Shown: positions 1-8,778, counted from the first letter of the stretch. The stretch: DNA of 64,000 bases from Rhodosalinus sediminis (GCF_003385555.1 NZ_QOHR01000014.1:1-64000); one strand, 5' to 3'. Notes: generated from the letters alone by a model not told the origin. Numbers and translations are program-made.

Positions 1-171
1 CGGCGGCGCGGCGCGGCGCGCCGCATGCGCGCCCCCACGCCGCGCGGGGCCTGCCCGCGACAGGGGGCGGCCATCCGACGGCGCGCGCGACGGCGTGGCG
101 ATCCGCAGATGGGCGCGCCCCGCGCCCCCGGGCGCAGACCCTCGCAACCGTATCGGCCGGAGGCTGAGGCC

Positions 172-1170
172 ATGTCCTTCCGCAAGGCTGCCGACCTCCT
201 GCGCCTCGCCGAGATCGCCGGCGCGCGGCACGGCGGCGTTTCGCTCGACGAGATCGAGGAGACCTTCGGGGTGGACCGGCGCACGGCGCAGCGCATGACG
301 CGCGCGCTCGAGGACACCTTCCGCGGCGTGCGCACGCGCACCGACGAGGCGCGGCGCAAGTACTGGAAGCTCGACGCGGGCGAGGCGCGCATGGTCTTCG
401 CCCAAGGGCTCCGCGAGGCGGAGCTCACCGCGCTCGAGATGTCGATCCGGCGCGCCGAACGCGACGGCGCGGCGCGCGACGCCGAGGCGCTCGCCCGGCT
501 GCGCGACCGGATGCTCGCGGCGATGCCGGGGCCGCACGCGCGGCGGGTGGAGGCCGACGCGGAGGCGCTGCTGGAGGCGCAGGGCTTCGCCTCGCGCCCC
601 GGCCCGCGGGTGCGGGTGCGCCCGGATCTCCTCGGCGTGATCGCGGAGGCGCTGAAGGCGCCGCAGCGGCTGACCATCGCCTACGCCGGCGCGCGGGACG
701 CCGCGCCCCGCGCGCGCCGCGTCGAGCCCTACGGGCTGCTCCTCGGCACGCGGCGCTATCTCGTCGCCTGCGAGGCCGGCGGCGACGGCCGGCCGCGCCA
801 CTTCCGCCTCGACCGGATCGCCTCGGCCCGGCTGGAGCCGGAGGTCTTCGCGCGCGACCCGGGCTTCGACCTCGCCGCGCATGCCGCGCGCGCCTTCGGC
901 TCCTACCACGACGCGCGGGAATACGGCGAGGTGGTCTGGCGCTTCGCCCCGGAGGCGGCGGCGGTGGCGCGCGAGTTCGTCTTCCACCCCGATCAGGAGA
1001 TGACCGAGGCGGCCGACGGATCGCTCACCGTCCGCTTCCACGCCTCGGGGCACCTGGAGATGGCCTGGCATCTCTACCAGTGGGGCGACGCGGTCGAGGT
1101 GCTCGCGCCCGAGGCGCTCCGCGGCCTCGTCGCGGGGCATCGGCGCGGCGATTTCCCGGCGCTCCCGTGA
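172..1170 (+). CDS. WYL-domain transcriptional regulator
   Basis: Predicted cytoplasmic DNA-binding regulator of 332 residues. The first ~60 residues form a DeoR/HTH_11-like helix-turn-helix (the stretch FGVDRRTAQRMTRAL is the recognition helix region). The middle carries a WYL domain (PYGLLLGTRRYLVAC followed by HFRLDRI), which in this family binds a ligand or nucleic acid. A WCX-like C-terminal part follows. I chose the ATG at 172 because GGAGG lies about 7 bp upstream and the homologous protein starts there; an in-frame ATG at 25 would add an arginine-rich leader without family support. It stands alone, followed by a dispersed repeat, so its target is not evident. WYL proteins often control DNA damage or defence genes, but none lies nearby. 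Confidence 0.85.
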   Translation: MSFRKAADLLRLAEIAGARHGGVSLDEIEETFGVDRRTAQRMTRALEDTFRGVRTRTDEARRKYWKLDAGEARMVFAQGLREAELTALEMSIRRAERDGAARDAEALARLRDRMLAAMPGPHARRVEADAEALLEAQGFASRPGPRVRVRPDLLGVIAEALKAPQRLTIAYAGARDAAPRARRVEPYGLLLGTRRYLVACEAGGDGRPRHFRLDRIASARLEPEVFARDPGFDLAAHAARAFGSYHDAREYGEVVWRFAPEAAAVAREFVFHPDQEMTEAADGSLTVRFHASGHLEMAWHLYQWGDAVEVLAPEALRGLVAGHRRGDFPALP

Positions 1171-1181
1171 CGGCCGCTGGC

Positions 1182-1250
1182 GAGAGGGGGCGCTGCCCCC
1201 TCTTGGCCTGACGGCCAATTCACCCCCGGGATATTTGAGCCAAGAAGAAG
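1182..1250 (+). repeat. Dispersed Rhodobacterales-type intergenic element, copy A
   Basis: Two hairpins followed by a conserved tail: GAGGGGGC-GCT-GCCCCCTC, then TTGGCC-TGAC-GGCCAA, then CACCCCCGGGATATTTGAGC and CAAGAAGAAG. The first ~46 bp are identical to the copy at 25670. It sits just after the WYL gene and could act as its terminator. The remaining 1251-1539, up to the end of the LysR gene, shows no gene or structure I recognise. Confidence 0.75.
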
Positions 1251-1539
1251 GGGCTTGGGAGAGCTCGTCCATGCCGGCCGCGACAGGGGCGGGCCTGCCG
1301 GACGGCTATGCGGCGCGATGGCGGGGCGGCCGGCGCCTCGGTCCGATGAGGGGTGAGGCCGGAGGCGGGGCGCGGGCTTGCAGGCCGCCGGTCCGGCGGC
1401 GTGCGGTGCGACAGGCGGACCGCTCTCGGGACGGGGCGCGGTGTCGGGGCCGGGCGCGCCCTGCGCGCGGCGCTGTCCGAAGTCAGCGTCGCGCGGAGGC
1501 GTGTCGGCTCGTCCCGGCGGCGGGCGGCGGCCCGTCGCC

Positions 1540-2430
1540 TCAGCCCTCGGCGCCGGCGAGGCGGCGGGCCTCCTGCAGGAGGGCGGCGACGGCGGGCGTC
1601 GGCGGGTCGCGTTCGGGGGCGACGAGGCCGATCAGGTGCTCGGCCTCCGGCGCGACGAGGGGCACGGCGTCGAGCGCGCCGAGGCGGGTGAAGAGATCGG
1701 CGAGCCGGCTGGGCAGCACCGTGGCGAGGCCGCCGTCGACGACATGGGTGACGAGGGTAATCACCGAATTCGCCTCGAGCACCGGGTCGGCCTCGACGCC
1801 CGCCTCGGCCATGTGCCGGGCGACCAGCCGGCGGTTCTGCATGTCCGGCGTCAGGAGCGCGAGGTCCAGCCCGGCGAGCTCGGCCCAGTCGAGGCGCTCG
1901 CGGCCTGCGAGCGGGCCGCCGCGCGGCGCGAGGGCCATGTAGCGCTCGCGGTAGAGCGGCAGGGCGGTGACGCGGCCGAGCGGCTCGGCGTCGAGGTAGG
2001 TGACGCCCGCGTCGGCCTCGACGTTCTCGAGCATGGCGCGGATCTCGGCGGAGCTGCGCGAGAGGAGGCGCAGGCGCACGCCGGGGTGGCGCGCGCGGAA
2101 GCCGGTGGTGAGCGCGGTCACCGCCGAGAGCGCCGTCGGGATCACCGCGAGGCGCAGCACCCCGGTGAGGCCGCGCCGGGCGGTGCGCATCTCCTCGCGG
2201 AGCGCGCGGGCGTCGGCGACGATGCGGCGCGCCCAGTCGAGCACGCGCTCGCCCTCGGGGGTGAGGCCCTGGAACCGGCTGCCGCGCCAGACGAGCATCA
2301 CGCCCAGCTGGTCCTCGAGCTGCTTGATTCCCGCCGAGAGGGTCGGCTGGGTGACGCCGCACTCCTCCGCCGCGCGGCCGAAGTGGCGCGTCTGCGCGAG
2401 GGCGATGAACATTTCGAGCTTGTCGATCAC
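1540..2430 (-). CDS. LysR-type regulator, probable activator of the fds operon
   Basis: LysR-type transcriptional regulator of 296 residues, the usual family length. An N-terminal winged HTH (RHFGRAAEECGVTQPTLSAG, residues ~16-35) is followed by a periplasmic-binding-protein-like effector domain. The start codon is GTG at 2430 (VIDKLEMFIALAQTRHF); an ATG six codons downstream is possible but would clip the first helix. It is divergent from fdsG with 148 bp between them, the typical arrangement for a regulator of its neighbour. LysR regulators of NAD-linked formate dehydrogenase operons (FdsR) are known in Cupriavidus. A GATAG-N7-CTATC dyad in the shared promoter is a plausible binding site. 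The effector (formate or a derivative) is inference. Confidence 0.88.
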   Translation of the reverse strand: MIDKLEMFIALAQTRHFGRAAEECGVTQPTLSAGIKQLEDQLGVMLVWRGSRFQGLTPEGERVLDWARRIVADARALREEMRTARRGLTGVLRLAVIPTALSAVTALTTGFRARHPGVRLRLLSRSSAEIRAMLENVEADAGVTYLDAEPLGRVTALPLYRERYMALAPRGGPLAGRERLDWAELAGLDLALLTPDMQNRRLVARHMAEAGVEADPVLEANSVITLVTHVVDGGLATVLPSRLADLFTRLGALDAVPLVAPEAEHLIGLVAPERDPPTPAVAALLQEARRLAGAEG

Positions 2431-2484
2431 GGGCGCGGGATCCGGAGTGCGTTTGCGGCAGGGCGTGGTCGGGGACCGACGTTT

Positions 2485-2501
2485 GATAGAAACCCTCTAT
2501 C
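2485..2501. promoter_or_regulatory. LysR-type operator between the regulator and fdsG
   Basis: Inverted repeat GATAG-AAACCCT-CTATC, which contains the LysR T-N11-A core (T at 2487, A at 2499). It lies 55 bp upstream of the regulator start and 77 bp upstream of fdsG, in the middle of the only intergenic region available to control both genes. Assignment rests on symmetry and position. Confidence 0.6.
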
Positions 2502-2578
2502 GAGGCACGAAGCTGCGACATTGAAGCGCAGGGCGTCAAGGGGCATCCGGGCGGAGAAATTCCTGACGGAGCAGGCGG

Positions 2579-3055
2579 ATGGCGCTCGACACGACGGAGA
2601 CCCGGCACGCCCGGCTGGAGGCGATCCTCGACGCGCACGCGGGCCGTGAGGGGCCGCTCCTGCCGATCCTGCACGACGTGCAGGCGGCCTTCGGCTGCGT
2701 GCCGGCGGAGACGATCCCGCGCATCGCCGACCGGCTGAACCTGACGCGCGCCGAGGTGCACGGGGTGGTGAGCTTCTATCACGACTTCCGCGACGAACCG
2801 GCCGGGCGCGTGGTGGTGAAGATCTGCCGCGCGGAGGCCTGCAAGGCGGTGGGAAGCGACGCGCTCGCCGCCGCGGCGGAAGCGCGCTGCGGCGTGGCCA
2901 TGGGCGGGACGGCGCCGGGCGGCGCGGTGACGCTGGAGCCGGTCTATTGCCTCGGGCTCTGCGCCTGCGGCCCGGCGGCGATGGTGGACGGCGAGATCCT
3001 CGGCCGGATGGACGCGGCGCGCCTCGACGCGGCGCTGACGGAGCGCGGGGCATGA
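2579..3055 (+). CDS. fdsG: NAD-dependent formate dehydrogenase gamma subunit
   Basis: Cytoplasmic 158-residue subunit homologous to NuoE of complex I. It carries one [2Fe-2S] cluster and relays electrons within the NADH-producing module of the molybdenum formate dehydrogenase. The four cluster cysteines are visible as C83, C88, C124 and C128 (CRAEAC and CLGLC), the standard family spacing. An N-terminal helical domain precedes them. It is the first gene of fdsG-fdsB-fdsA-fdhD-fdsD and overlaps fdsB by ATGA, so the two are translationally coupled. Expression is probably controlled by the divergent LysR gene through the dyad at 2485. Length matches the family. Confidence 0.95.
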   Translation: MALDTTETRHARLEAILDAHAGREGPLLPILHDVQAAFGCVPAETIPRIADRLNLTRAEVHGVVSFYHDFRDEPAGRVVVKICRAEACKAVGSDALAAAAEARCGVAMGGTAPGGAVTLEPVYCLGLCACGPAAMVDGEILGRMDAARLDAALTERGA

Positions 3056-4578
3056 AGGTCTGGCTCCCCCGCGACGCGGCCGCCAAGGCGCTGGGCGCCG
3101 AGGCGGTGGCCGCCGCGCTCGAGGCGGAGGCGGCGCGGCGCGGCGTGGCGCTGGAGCTCGTGCGGACGGGCTCGCGCGGGATGGTCTGGCTGGAGCCGCT
3201 CGCGGAGGTGGAGATCGACGGGGCGCGCCACGCCGTCGGGCCGATGACGGCGGCCGATGTGCCCGCGCTTTTCGACGGGGCGGCGGCACATCCCAAGGCG
3301 CTGGGGCCGGTCGAGGCGCTCGACTGGATGCGCGCGCAGACGCGGCTGACCTTCGCGCGCTGCGGCGTGATCGACCCGCTGAGCCTGTCGGACTACGCGG
3401 CGCACGGGGGCCTCGCCGGGCTGCGCCGGGCGCTCGGGATGGCGCCGGCGGAGATCGTCGCGGAGGTGACCGAGAGCGGATTGCGCGGGCGCGGCGGCGC
3501 AGGCTTTCCGACCGGCCTCAAGTGGAAGACGGTGCTCGAGGCCGAGGCGCCGCAGAAATACATCGTCTGCAACGCCGACGAGGGCGACTCGGGCACCTTC
3601 GCCGACCGGATGCTGATGGAGGGCGACCCCTTCACCCTGATCGAGGGGATGGCGATCGCCGGGCTCGGCGTCGGCGCGACGCGGGGCTACGTCTACCTGC
3701 GCTCGGAATACCCCGACGCGATCGAGGTGATGGAAGCGGCGGTGCGCCTCGCCCGCGAGGCGGGGCTTCTAGGCGAGAGCGTGCTGGGCTCGGGTCGCGC
3801 CTTCGACATGGAGATCCGCGCGGGCGCGGGGGCCTATGTCTGCGGCGAGGAGACCTCGCTCCTGAACTCGCTCGAGGGCAAGCGGGGCATCGTGCGCGCC
3901 AAGCCGCCGCTGCCGGCGATCGAGGGGCTCTTCGGGCGGCCCACGGTGGTCAACAACGTGCTCTCGCTCGCCACGGTGCCGGTGATCTTCGAGAAGGGCG
4001 CGGCGTTCTACGCGGACTTCGGGCTCGGGCGCTCGCGCGGCACGATCCCGCTGCAGATCGCCGGCAACGTCGCGCGCGGCGGGCTCTTCGAGACGGCCTT
4101 CGGGATGCCGCTCGGGCGGATCGTGGAGGAGATCGCGGGCGGCACGGCCTCCGGGCGCCCGGTCAAGGCGGTGCAGGTGGGCGGCCCGCTCGGCGCCTAC
4201 ATGGTGCCCGCGCAGTTCGACACGCCCTTCGGCTACGAGGAGGTCGACGGTGCGGGCGGGCTCGTCGGGCATGCCGGGCTCACCGTCTTCGACGACGGCG
4301 CCGACATGCTGGAGATGGCGCGCTTCGCCATGGAGTTCTGCGCGGTCGAGAGCTGCGGCAAGTGCACCCCCTGCCGGATCGGCGCGGTGCGCGGCGTAGA
4401 GACGCTGGAGCGCGTGCGCGCGGGCGACGCGGCGGCCGTGGGGCTTCTGGAGGATCTCTGCGAGACGATGAGCGCGGGCTCGCTCTGCGCGCTGGGGGGC
4501 TTCGCGCCCTTCCCCGTGACGAGCGCGCTCAAGCACTTCCCCGAGGAGTTCGGGGCGGCGCGGGAGGCCGCGGAATGA
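3052..4578 (+). CDS. fdsB: NAD-dependent formate dehydrogenase beta subunit
   Basis: 508-residue NuoF-like flavoprotein that passes electrons from the FeS chain to NAD+. A thioredoxin-like N-terminal domain (residues ~1-110) is fused to the FMN/NADH domain, seen in the glycine-rich GRGGAGFPTGLKWKTV and in CGEETSLLNSLEG. A [4Fe-4S] motif follows: ESCGKCTPCRIG with C435, C438 and C441, and the fourth ligand C479 in SLCALGG. The ATG overlaps the fdsG stop. A dispersed hairpin repeat separates it from fdsA, the only large gap within the operon. This is the expected fusion and length for soluble FdsB. Confidence 0.95.
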   Translation: MKVWLPRDAAAKALGAEAVAAALEAEAARRGVALELVRTGSRGMVWLEPLAEVEIDGARHAVGPMTAADVPALFDGAAAHPKALGPVEALDWMRAQTRLTFARCGVIDPLSLSDYAAHGGLAGLRRALGMAPAEIVAEVTESGLRGRGGAGFPTGLKWKTVLEAEAPQKYIVCNADEGDSGTFADRMLMEGDPFTLIEGMAIAGLGVGATRGYVYLRSEYPDAIEVMEAAVRLAREAGLLGESVLGSGRAFDMEIRAGAGAYVCGEETSLLNSLEGKRGIVRAKPPLPAIEGLFGRPTVVNNVLSLATVPVIFEKGAAFYADFGLGRSRGTIPLQIAGNVARGGLFETAFGMPLGRIVEEIAGGTASGRPVKAVQVGGPLGAYMVPAQFDTPFGYEEVDGAGGLVGHAGLTVFDDGADMLEMARFAMEFCAVESCGKCTPCRIGAVRGVETLERVRAGDAAAVGLLEDLCETMSAGSLCALGGFAPFPVTSALKHFPEEFGAAREAAE

Positions 4579-4618
4579 GGCGGGGTGGTTTCGCCGCGCA
4601 GTGGCGCGGCGACCGGCC

Positions 4619-4703
4619 GGGGGGCGCTGCCCCCGTCGCCATTGTCGCTCGGACCAATGGCGCGACAATGGCAACCCCCCGGGATATTTCCACCAAGAAG
4701 AAG
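4619..4703 (+). repeat. Dispersed intergenic element, copy C, inside the fds operon
   Basis: The element has three parts. The first hairpin is GGGGGC-GCT-GCCCCC at the left end. The second has 11-bp arms GCCATTGTCGC / GCGACAATGGC (4638-4672) and a sequence unrelated to copy A. The conserved tail is CCCCCCGGGATATTT with CCAAGAAGAAG. It lies between fdsB and fdsA, 11 bp before the fdsA start, and would be transcribed in the operon mRNA. The AAGAAGAAGG end may overlap the fdsA ribosome-binding region. Confidence 0.75.
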
Positions 4704-4714
4704 GATCGGGTGGA

Positions 4715-7597
4715 ATGAAGGATTTCGTCATTCCCTGGGACGACGCGGACAAGGGCACGCCGGCACGGACGGGCGCGCCCGTGACGCTGAGCGTGGACGG
4801 GATCGCGGTGACCGTGCCGGAGGGCACCTCCGTCATGCGCGCGGCGGCCGAGGCGGGCATCCAGGTGCCGAAGCTCTGCGCGACCGACAGCCTCGAGGCC
4901 TTCGGCTCCTGCCGGCTTTGCGTGGTGGAGATCGAGGGGCGGCGCGGGACGCCCGCCTCCTGCACGACGCCGGTGGCGGACGGCATGGTGGTGCACACGC
5001 AGACCGACACGGTCGCGAAGCTCCGCCGCGGCGTGATGGAGCTCTACATCTCCGATCATTCGCTGGACTGCCTGACCTGCGCGGCCAACGGCGATTGCGA
5101 GTTGCAGGACATGGCCGGCATGGTGGGCCTGCGCGACGTGCGCTACGGCTACGAGGGGGACAATCACGTCTTCGCCCGCGCGGGCGGCGAGGCGAACCCG
5201 CGCTACCAGCCGAAGGACGAATCGAACCCCTATTTCACCTACGACCCCTCGAAGTGCATCGTCTGCTCGCGCTGCGTGCGGGCCTGCGAGGAGGTGCAGG
5301 GCACCTTCGCGCTGACGATCCAGGGCCGCGGCTTCGACAGCCGGGTCTCGGCCGGCACGGCGGGCGACGATTTCCTGAGCTCGGAATGCGTGAGCTGCGG
5401 CGCCTGCGTGCAGGCCTGCCCGACGGCCACGCTGCAGGAGAAGAGTACATACGAGCTCGGCACGCCGGACCGGAAGGTGGTGACCACCTGCGCCTATTGC
5501 GGGGTCGGCTGCTCCTTCGAGGCGCAGCTCAACGGCGACCGGCTCGTGCGCATGGTGCCGTGGAAGCACGGCAAGGCGAACCGGGGGCATTCCTGCGTGA
5601 AGGGCCGCTTCGCCTACGGCTACGCGGAGCACCCGGACCGCATCCTCAACCCGATGATCCGCGAGACGATCGACCAGCCGTGGCGCGAGGTGTCGTGGGA
5701 GGAGGCGATCGGTTTCGCGGCCCAAAGGCTGCGCGGCATTCAGGGAACCCACGGACGCCAGGCCATCGGCGGTATCACCTCCTCGCGCTGCACCAACGAG
5801 GAGACCTACCTCGTCCAGAAGATGATCCGCGCGGTCTTCGGCAACAACAACACCGACACCTGCGCGCGGGTGTGTCATTCGCCCACGGGCTACGGGCTCA
5901 AGACGACCTTCGGCACCTCCGCGGGCACGCAGGATTTCGACTCGGTCGAGGCCTCGGACGTCGTCGTGGTGATCGGGGCGAACCCCACCGACGGGCACCC
6001 GGTCTTCGGATCGCGGCTGAAGAAGCGGCTGCGGGCGGGCGCGAAGCTGATCGTGATCGACCCGCGGCGGATCGATCTCGTGCGCACGCCGCATGTGGAG
6101 GCGGCGCATCACCTGCCGCTGCGCCCCGGCACCAACGTGGCGGTCCTCACCGCGATGGCGCACGTCATCGTGACCGAGGGGCTGGTGGACGAGGACTTCG
6201 TCGCCACCCGCTGCGATGCGGAGGCCTTCGAGGACTGGGCCGCCTTCGTCGCGGAGGAGAGGAACGCGCCCGAGGCGACCGAGGCGCTCACCGGCGTGCC
6301 GGCGGCCGAGCTGCGCGCGGCGGCGCGGCTCTACGCCACGGGCGGCAATGGAGCGATCTACTACGGGCTCGGCGTGACCGAGCACAGCCAGGGCTCCACC
6401 ACCGTCATGGCGATCGCCAATCTCGCCATGGCCACCGGCAACATCGGGCGCCCGGGCGTGGGGGTGAACCCGCTCAGGGGGCAGAACAACGTGCAAGGCA
6501 GCTGCGACATGGGCAGCTTCCCGCACGAGCTGCCCGGGTATCGCCACGTCTCGGACGACGCCGCGCGGGAGGTGTTCGAGCATGTCTGGGGCGCCAGCAT
6601 CGACGCCGAGCCGGGGCTCCGCATCCCCAACATGCTCGACGCCGCCGTGGCCGGCGAGTTCAAGGGCATCTACATTCAGGGCGAGGACATCCTGCAATCG
6701 GACCCGGACACGCGGCACGTGGCGGCCGGGCTCGCCGCGATGGACTGCGTGATCGTGCACGATCTCTTCCTGAACGAGACGGCGAACTACGCGCATGTCT
6801 TCCTGCCCGGCTCCACCTTCCTCGAGAAGGACGGCACCTTCACCAACGCCGAGCGGCGCATCAACCGCGTGCGCCGGGTGATGGCGCCGAAGAACGGCTT
6901 CGCCGACTGGGAGGTGACGCTGCTCTTGGCCAACGCCATGGGCGCGGACTGGGACTACACCCACCCGTCCGAGATCATGGAGGAGATCGCCGCGACGACG
7001 CCGAGCTTCGCGGGCGTGACCTATGCGCTGCTGGAGGAGAAGGGCTCGGTCCAGTGGCCCTGCAACGAGGTCCGGCCCGAGGGCTCGCCGGTGATGCACG
7101 CCGAGAGCTTCGCCAACGGCAAGGGCCGCTTCATGGTCACCGAATACGTGGCCACCGAGGAGCGGACCGGCCCGCGCTTCCCTCTGCTGCTGACGACGGG
7201 GCGGATCCTGTCGCAGTACAACGTGGGCGCGCAGACGCGGCGCACGCCCAACACCGTCTGGCACAAGGAGGACGTGCTGGAGATCCACCCGCACGACGCC
7301 GAGGTGCGCGGCGTGCGCGAGGGCGACTGGGTCAAGATCGCCTCCCGCAAGGGGGAGACATCGCTCAGGGCGCATATCACCGACCGGGTCGCGCCGGGCG
7401 TGGTCTATACCACCTTCCACCACCCCGACACGCAGGCCAACGTGGTCACCACCGACTATTCCGACTGGGCCACCAACTGCCCGGAATACAAGGTGACGGC
7501 GGTGCAGGTCGCGCCGTCGAACGGGCCCACCGAGTGGCAGCGCGACTACGCCGAACAGGCCGGGCGCGCGCGGCGCATCCTGCCGGCGGCGGAGTGA
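4715..7597 (+). CDS. fdsA: NAD-dependent formate dehydrogenase alpha (catalytic) subunit
   Basis: 960-residue catalytic subunit oxidising formate to CO2 at a bis-MGD molybdenum centre. In order: a NuoG-like [2Fe-2S] domain (SCRLCVVEIEG), a Cys/His cluster (DCLTCAANGDCELQD), two [4Fe-4S] motifs (CIVCSRCVRACE, CVSCGACVQACP), a further [4Fe-4S] motif (CAYCGVGC) and the molybdopterin oxidoreductase body with a C-terminal MopB-binding domain. The Mo ligand is Cys387 followed by His388 (CARVCHSPTG), almost the same position as the catalytic Cys of Rhodobacter capsulatus FdsA, so this is a cysteine rather than a selenocysteine enzyme. The ATG at 4715 fits homologues; upstream in-frame codons run through the repeat. 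The stop overlaps the fdhD start. Confidence 0.96.
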   Translation: MKDFVIPWDDADKGTPARTGAPVTLSVDGIAVTVPEGTSVMRAAAEAGIQVPKLCATDSLEAFGSCRLCVVEIEGRRGTPASCTTPVADGMVVHTQTDTVAKLRRGVMELYISDHSLDCLTCAANGDCELQDMAGMVGLRDVRYGYEGDNHVFARAGGEANPRYQPKDESNPYFTYDPSKCIVCSRCVRACEEVQGTFALTIQGRGFDSRVSAGTAGDDFLSSECVSCGACVQACPTATLQEKSTYELGTPDRKVVTTCAYCGVGCSFEAQLNGDRLVRMVPWKHGKANRGHSCVKGRFAYGYAEHPDRILNPMIRETIDQPWREVSWEEAIGFAAQRLRGIQGTHGRQAIGGITSSRCTNEETYLVQKMIRAVFGNNNTDTCARVCHSPTGYGLKTTFGTSAGTQDFDSVEASDVVVVIGANPTDGHPVFGSRLKKRLRAGAKLIVIDPRRIDLVRTPHVEAAHHLPLRPGTNVAVLTAMAHVIVTEGLVDEDFVATRCDAEAFEDWAAFVAEERNAPEATEALTGVPAAELRAAARLYATGGNGAIYYGLGVTEHSQGSTTVMAIANLAMATGNIGRPGVGVNPLRGQNNVQGSCDMGSFPHELPGYRHVSDDAAREVFEHVWGASIDAEPGLRIPNMLDAAVAGEFKGIYIQGEDILQSDPDTRHVAAGLAAMDCVIVHDLFLNETANYAHVFLPGSTFLEKDGTFTNAERRINRVRRVMAPKNGFADWEVTLLLANAMGADWDYTHPSEIMEEIAATTPSFAGVTYALLEEKGSVQWPCNEVRPEGSPVMHAESFANGKGRFMVTEYVATEERTGPRFPLLLTTGRILSQYNVGAQTRRTPNTVWHKEDVLEIHPHDAEVRGVREGDWVKIASRKGETSLRAHITDRVAPGVVYTTFHHPDTQANVVTTDYSDWATNCPEYKVTAVQVAPSNGPTEWQRDYAEQAGRARRILPAAE

Positions 7598-8397
7598 TGG
7601 GGGCGCCGCGCCTCTCTCCGATGGCGCGCGCGCGCCCGCCCGCGCCCCGGCCGCTGGCCGAGGAGGCGGCCATCGCGCTCGTCTACGACGCCACGACGCA
7701 GGCCGTGATGATGGCCACGCCCGCCGATCTGGAGGATTTCGCGGCGGGTTTCACCCTGACCGAGGGGATCGCGCGCGACCTGTCGGACATCGCCGAGCTG
7801 GAGGTGGTCGAGCATCCGCAGGGGATCGAGTGCCGCATGTGGCTCGCCGCCGACCGGGCCGAGGCGCTCGCCGCGCGGCGCCGCGCGATGGCGGGGCCGG
7901 TGGGCTGCGGGCTCTGCGGGATCGACAGCCTCGAGCAAGCGGCGCGCCCCGCGGCGGAGGTCACCGCGCCGCTCGCCCTGCCCCGGTCCGAGATCCCGCG
8001 CGCGACGGAGGCGCTGCGCGCCGCGCAGCCGCTCCACGACGCCACGCGCGCGGTGCACGGGGCGGGGCTCTGGGTGCCGGGCGAGGGGCTCGTCGCGGCG
8101 CGCGAGGACGTGGGCCGGCACAACGCGCTCGACAAGCTCGCCGGCGCGCTGGCGCGCGGCGGGGTGGACGCGCGGCGGGGCGCGGTCGTGCTGACCTCGC
8201 GCGTCTCGGTCGAGATGGTGCAGAAGGCCTCCGCCATGGGTGCGCCCGCGATCCTCGCCGTCTCCGCCCCCACCGCCGCGGCGGTGCGCCTCGCCGAGGC
8301 GGCCGGGATGACCCTCGTCGCCCGCGCGCGCGACGGCGCCTTCGAGATCGCCGCCCACCCGCACCGCATCGTGGAAAGGCCCCCGCATGTCGCCTGA
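7597..8397 (+). CDS. fdhD: Formate dehydrogenase accessory sulfurtransferase FdhD (FdsC)
   Basis: 266-residue FdhD-family chaperone that transfers sulfur from a cysteine desulfurase to the bis-MGD cofactor and delivers it to the catalytic subunit; called FdsC in Rhodobacter fds operons. The redox or sulfur-carrying cysteines are present as GCGLCG (C104 and C107), and the conserved cofactor-binding segment REDVGRHNALDKLAGA is intact. Its ATG shares the last base of the fdsA stop codon, and its 3' end overlaps fdsD by 11 bp, so the three genes are tightly coupled. Confidence 0.94.
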   Translation: MGAPRLSPMARARPPAPRPLAEEAAIALVYDATTQAVMMATPADLEDFAAGFTLTEGIARDLSDIAELEVVEHPQGIECRMWLAADRAEALAARRRAMAGPVGCGLCGIDSLEQAARPAAEVTAPLALPRSEIPRATEALRAAQPLHDATRAVHGAGLWVPGEGLVAAREDVGRHNALDKLAGALARGGVDARRGAVVLTSRVSVEMVQKASAMGAPAILAVSAPTAAAVRLAEAAGMTLVARARDGAFEIAAHPHRIVERPPHVA

Positions 8398-8602
8398 GAA
8401 GCTCGCCCGCATGGCCAACCAGATCGCCACCTTCTTCCGCGCGCAGCCCGCGGAGGACCGCGCGGCGCTGGTGGCCAAGCACCTCGACGATTTCTGGGAG
8501 CCGCGCATGCGCCGCCAGCTCCTCGAGCTCGTGCAGGCGGGCCACGCCGATCTCGACCCGCTGGTGGTCGCGGCGGCGGGGCGGATGCGCGCGCCGGCCT
8601 GA
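8387..8602 (+). CDS. fdsD: NAD-dependent formate dehydrogenase delta subunit
   Basis: 71-residue small subunit. FdsD is needed for assembly of active enzyme and is found only with FdsGBA-type formate dehydrogenases. Recognisable family features are MSPEKLARMANQIATFF at the start and DFWEPRMRRQLLE in the middle. It is the last gene of the operon, overlapping fdhD, and is followed by a short GC-rich hairpin at 8621-8636. Confidence 0.92.
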   Translation: MSPEKLARMANQIATFFRAQPAEDRAALVAKHLDDFWEPRMRRQLLELVQAGHADLDPLVVAAAGRMRAPA

Positions 8603-8620
8603 GCGGCCCGCCCGCTCGGT

Positions 8621-8636
8621 GCGCCCTTGCGGGCGC
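8621..8636 (+). terminator. Short hairpin after fdsD
   Basis: GCGCCC-TTGC-GGGCGC stem-loop 19 bp downstream of the fdsD stop. There is no U-tract, so any termination would be weak or factor-assisted. Confidence 0.35.
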
Positions 8637-8711
8637 GTCTCGCGAAGAGGCCCGGCGACGGGCCGATGAGCCTCCGCCGGCGCGAAATTGGTGAACCTGC
8701 GCCACGCCTTT

Positions 8712-8725
8712 TTGATCTGGGTCAA
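8712..8725 (+). promoter_or_regulatory. FNR/FixK-type box upstream of sulfide:quinone oxidoreductase
   Basis: TTGAT-CTGG-GTCAA matches the CRP/FNR-family consensus TTGAY-N4-RTCAA used by FnrL and FixK in alphaproteobacteria. It ends 54 bp upstream of the ATG at 8779, consistent with an activator site near -41 of a promoter with a short leader. It suggests induction of the downstream pair under low oxygen. Confidence 0.75.
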
Positions 8726-8778
8726 CGCAGCGGCATGCGATCGTATTCCATCTTCGCCATATGACGCGGAGGAGACGC

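Noticed and set aside
1220-3289. 689-codon minus-strand frame spanning fdsG and the LysR gene
   Set aside because: It runs through two recognised genes and their promoter in another frame and is Arg/Pro/Ala low-complexity.
4529-7423. 964-codon open frame antisense to fdsA
   Set aside because: It mirrors the codon structure of fdsA, is rich in Arg/His/Ala, and resembles no family; long antisense frames are expected at this GC content.
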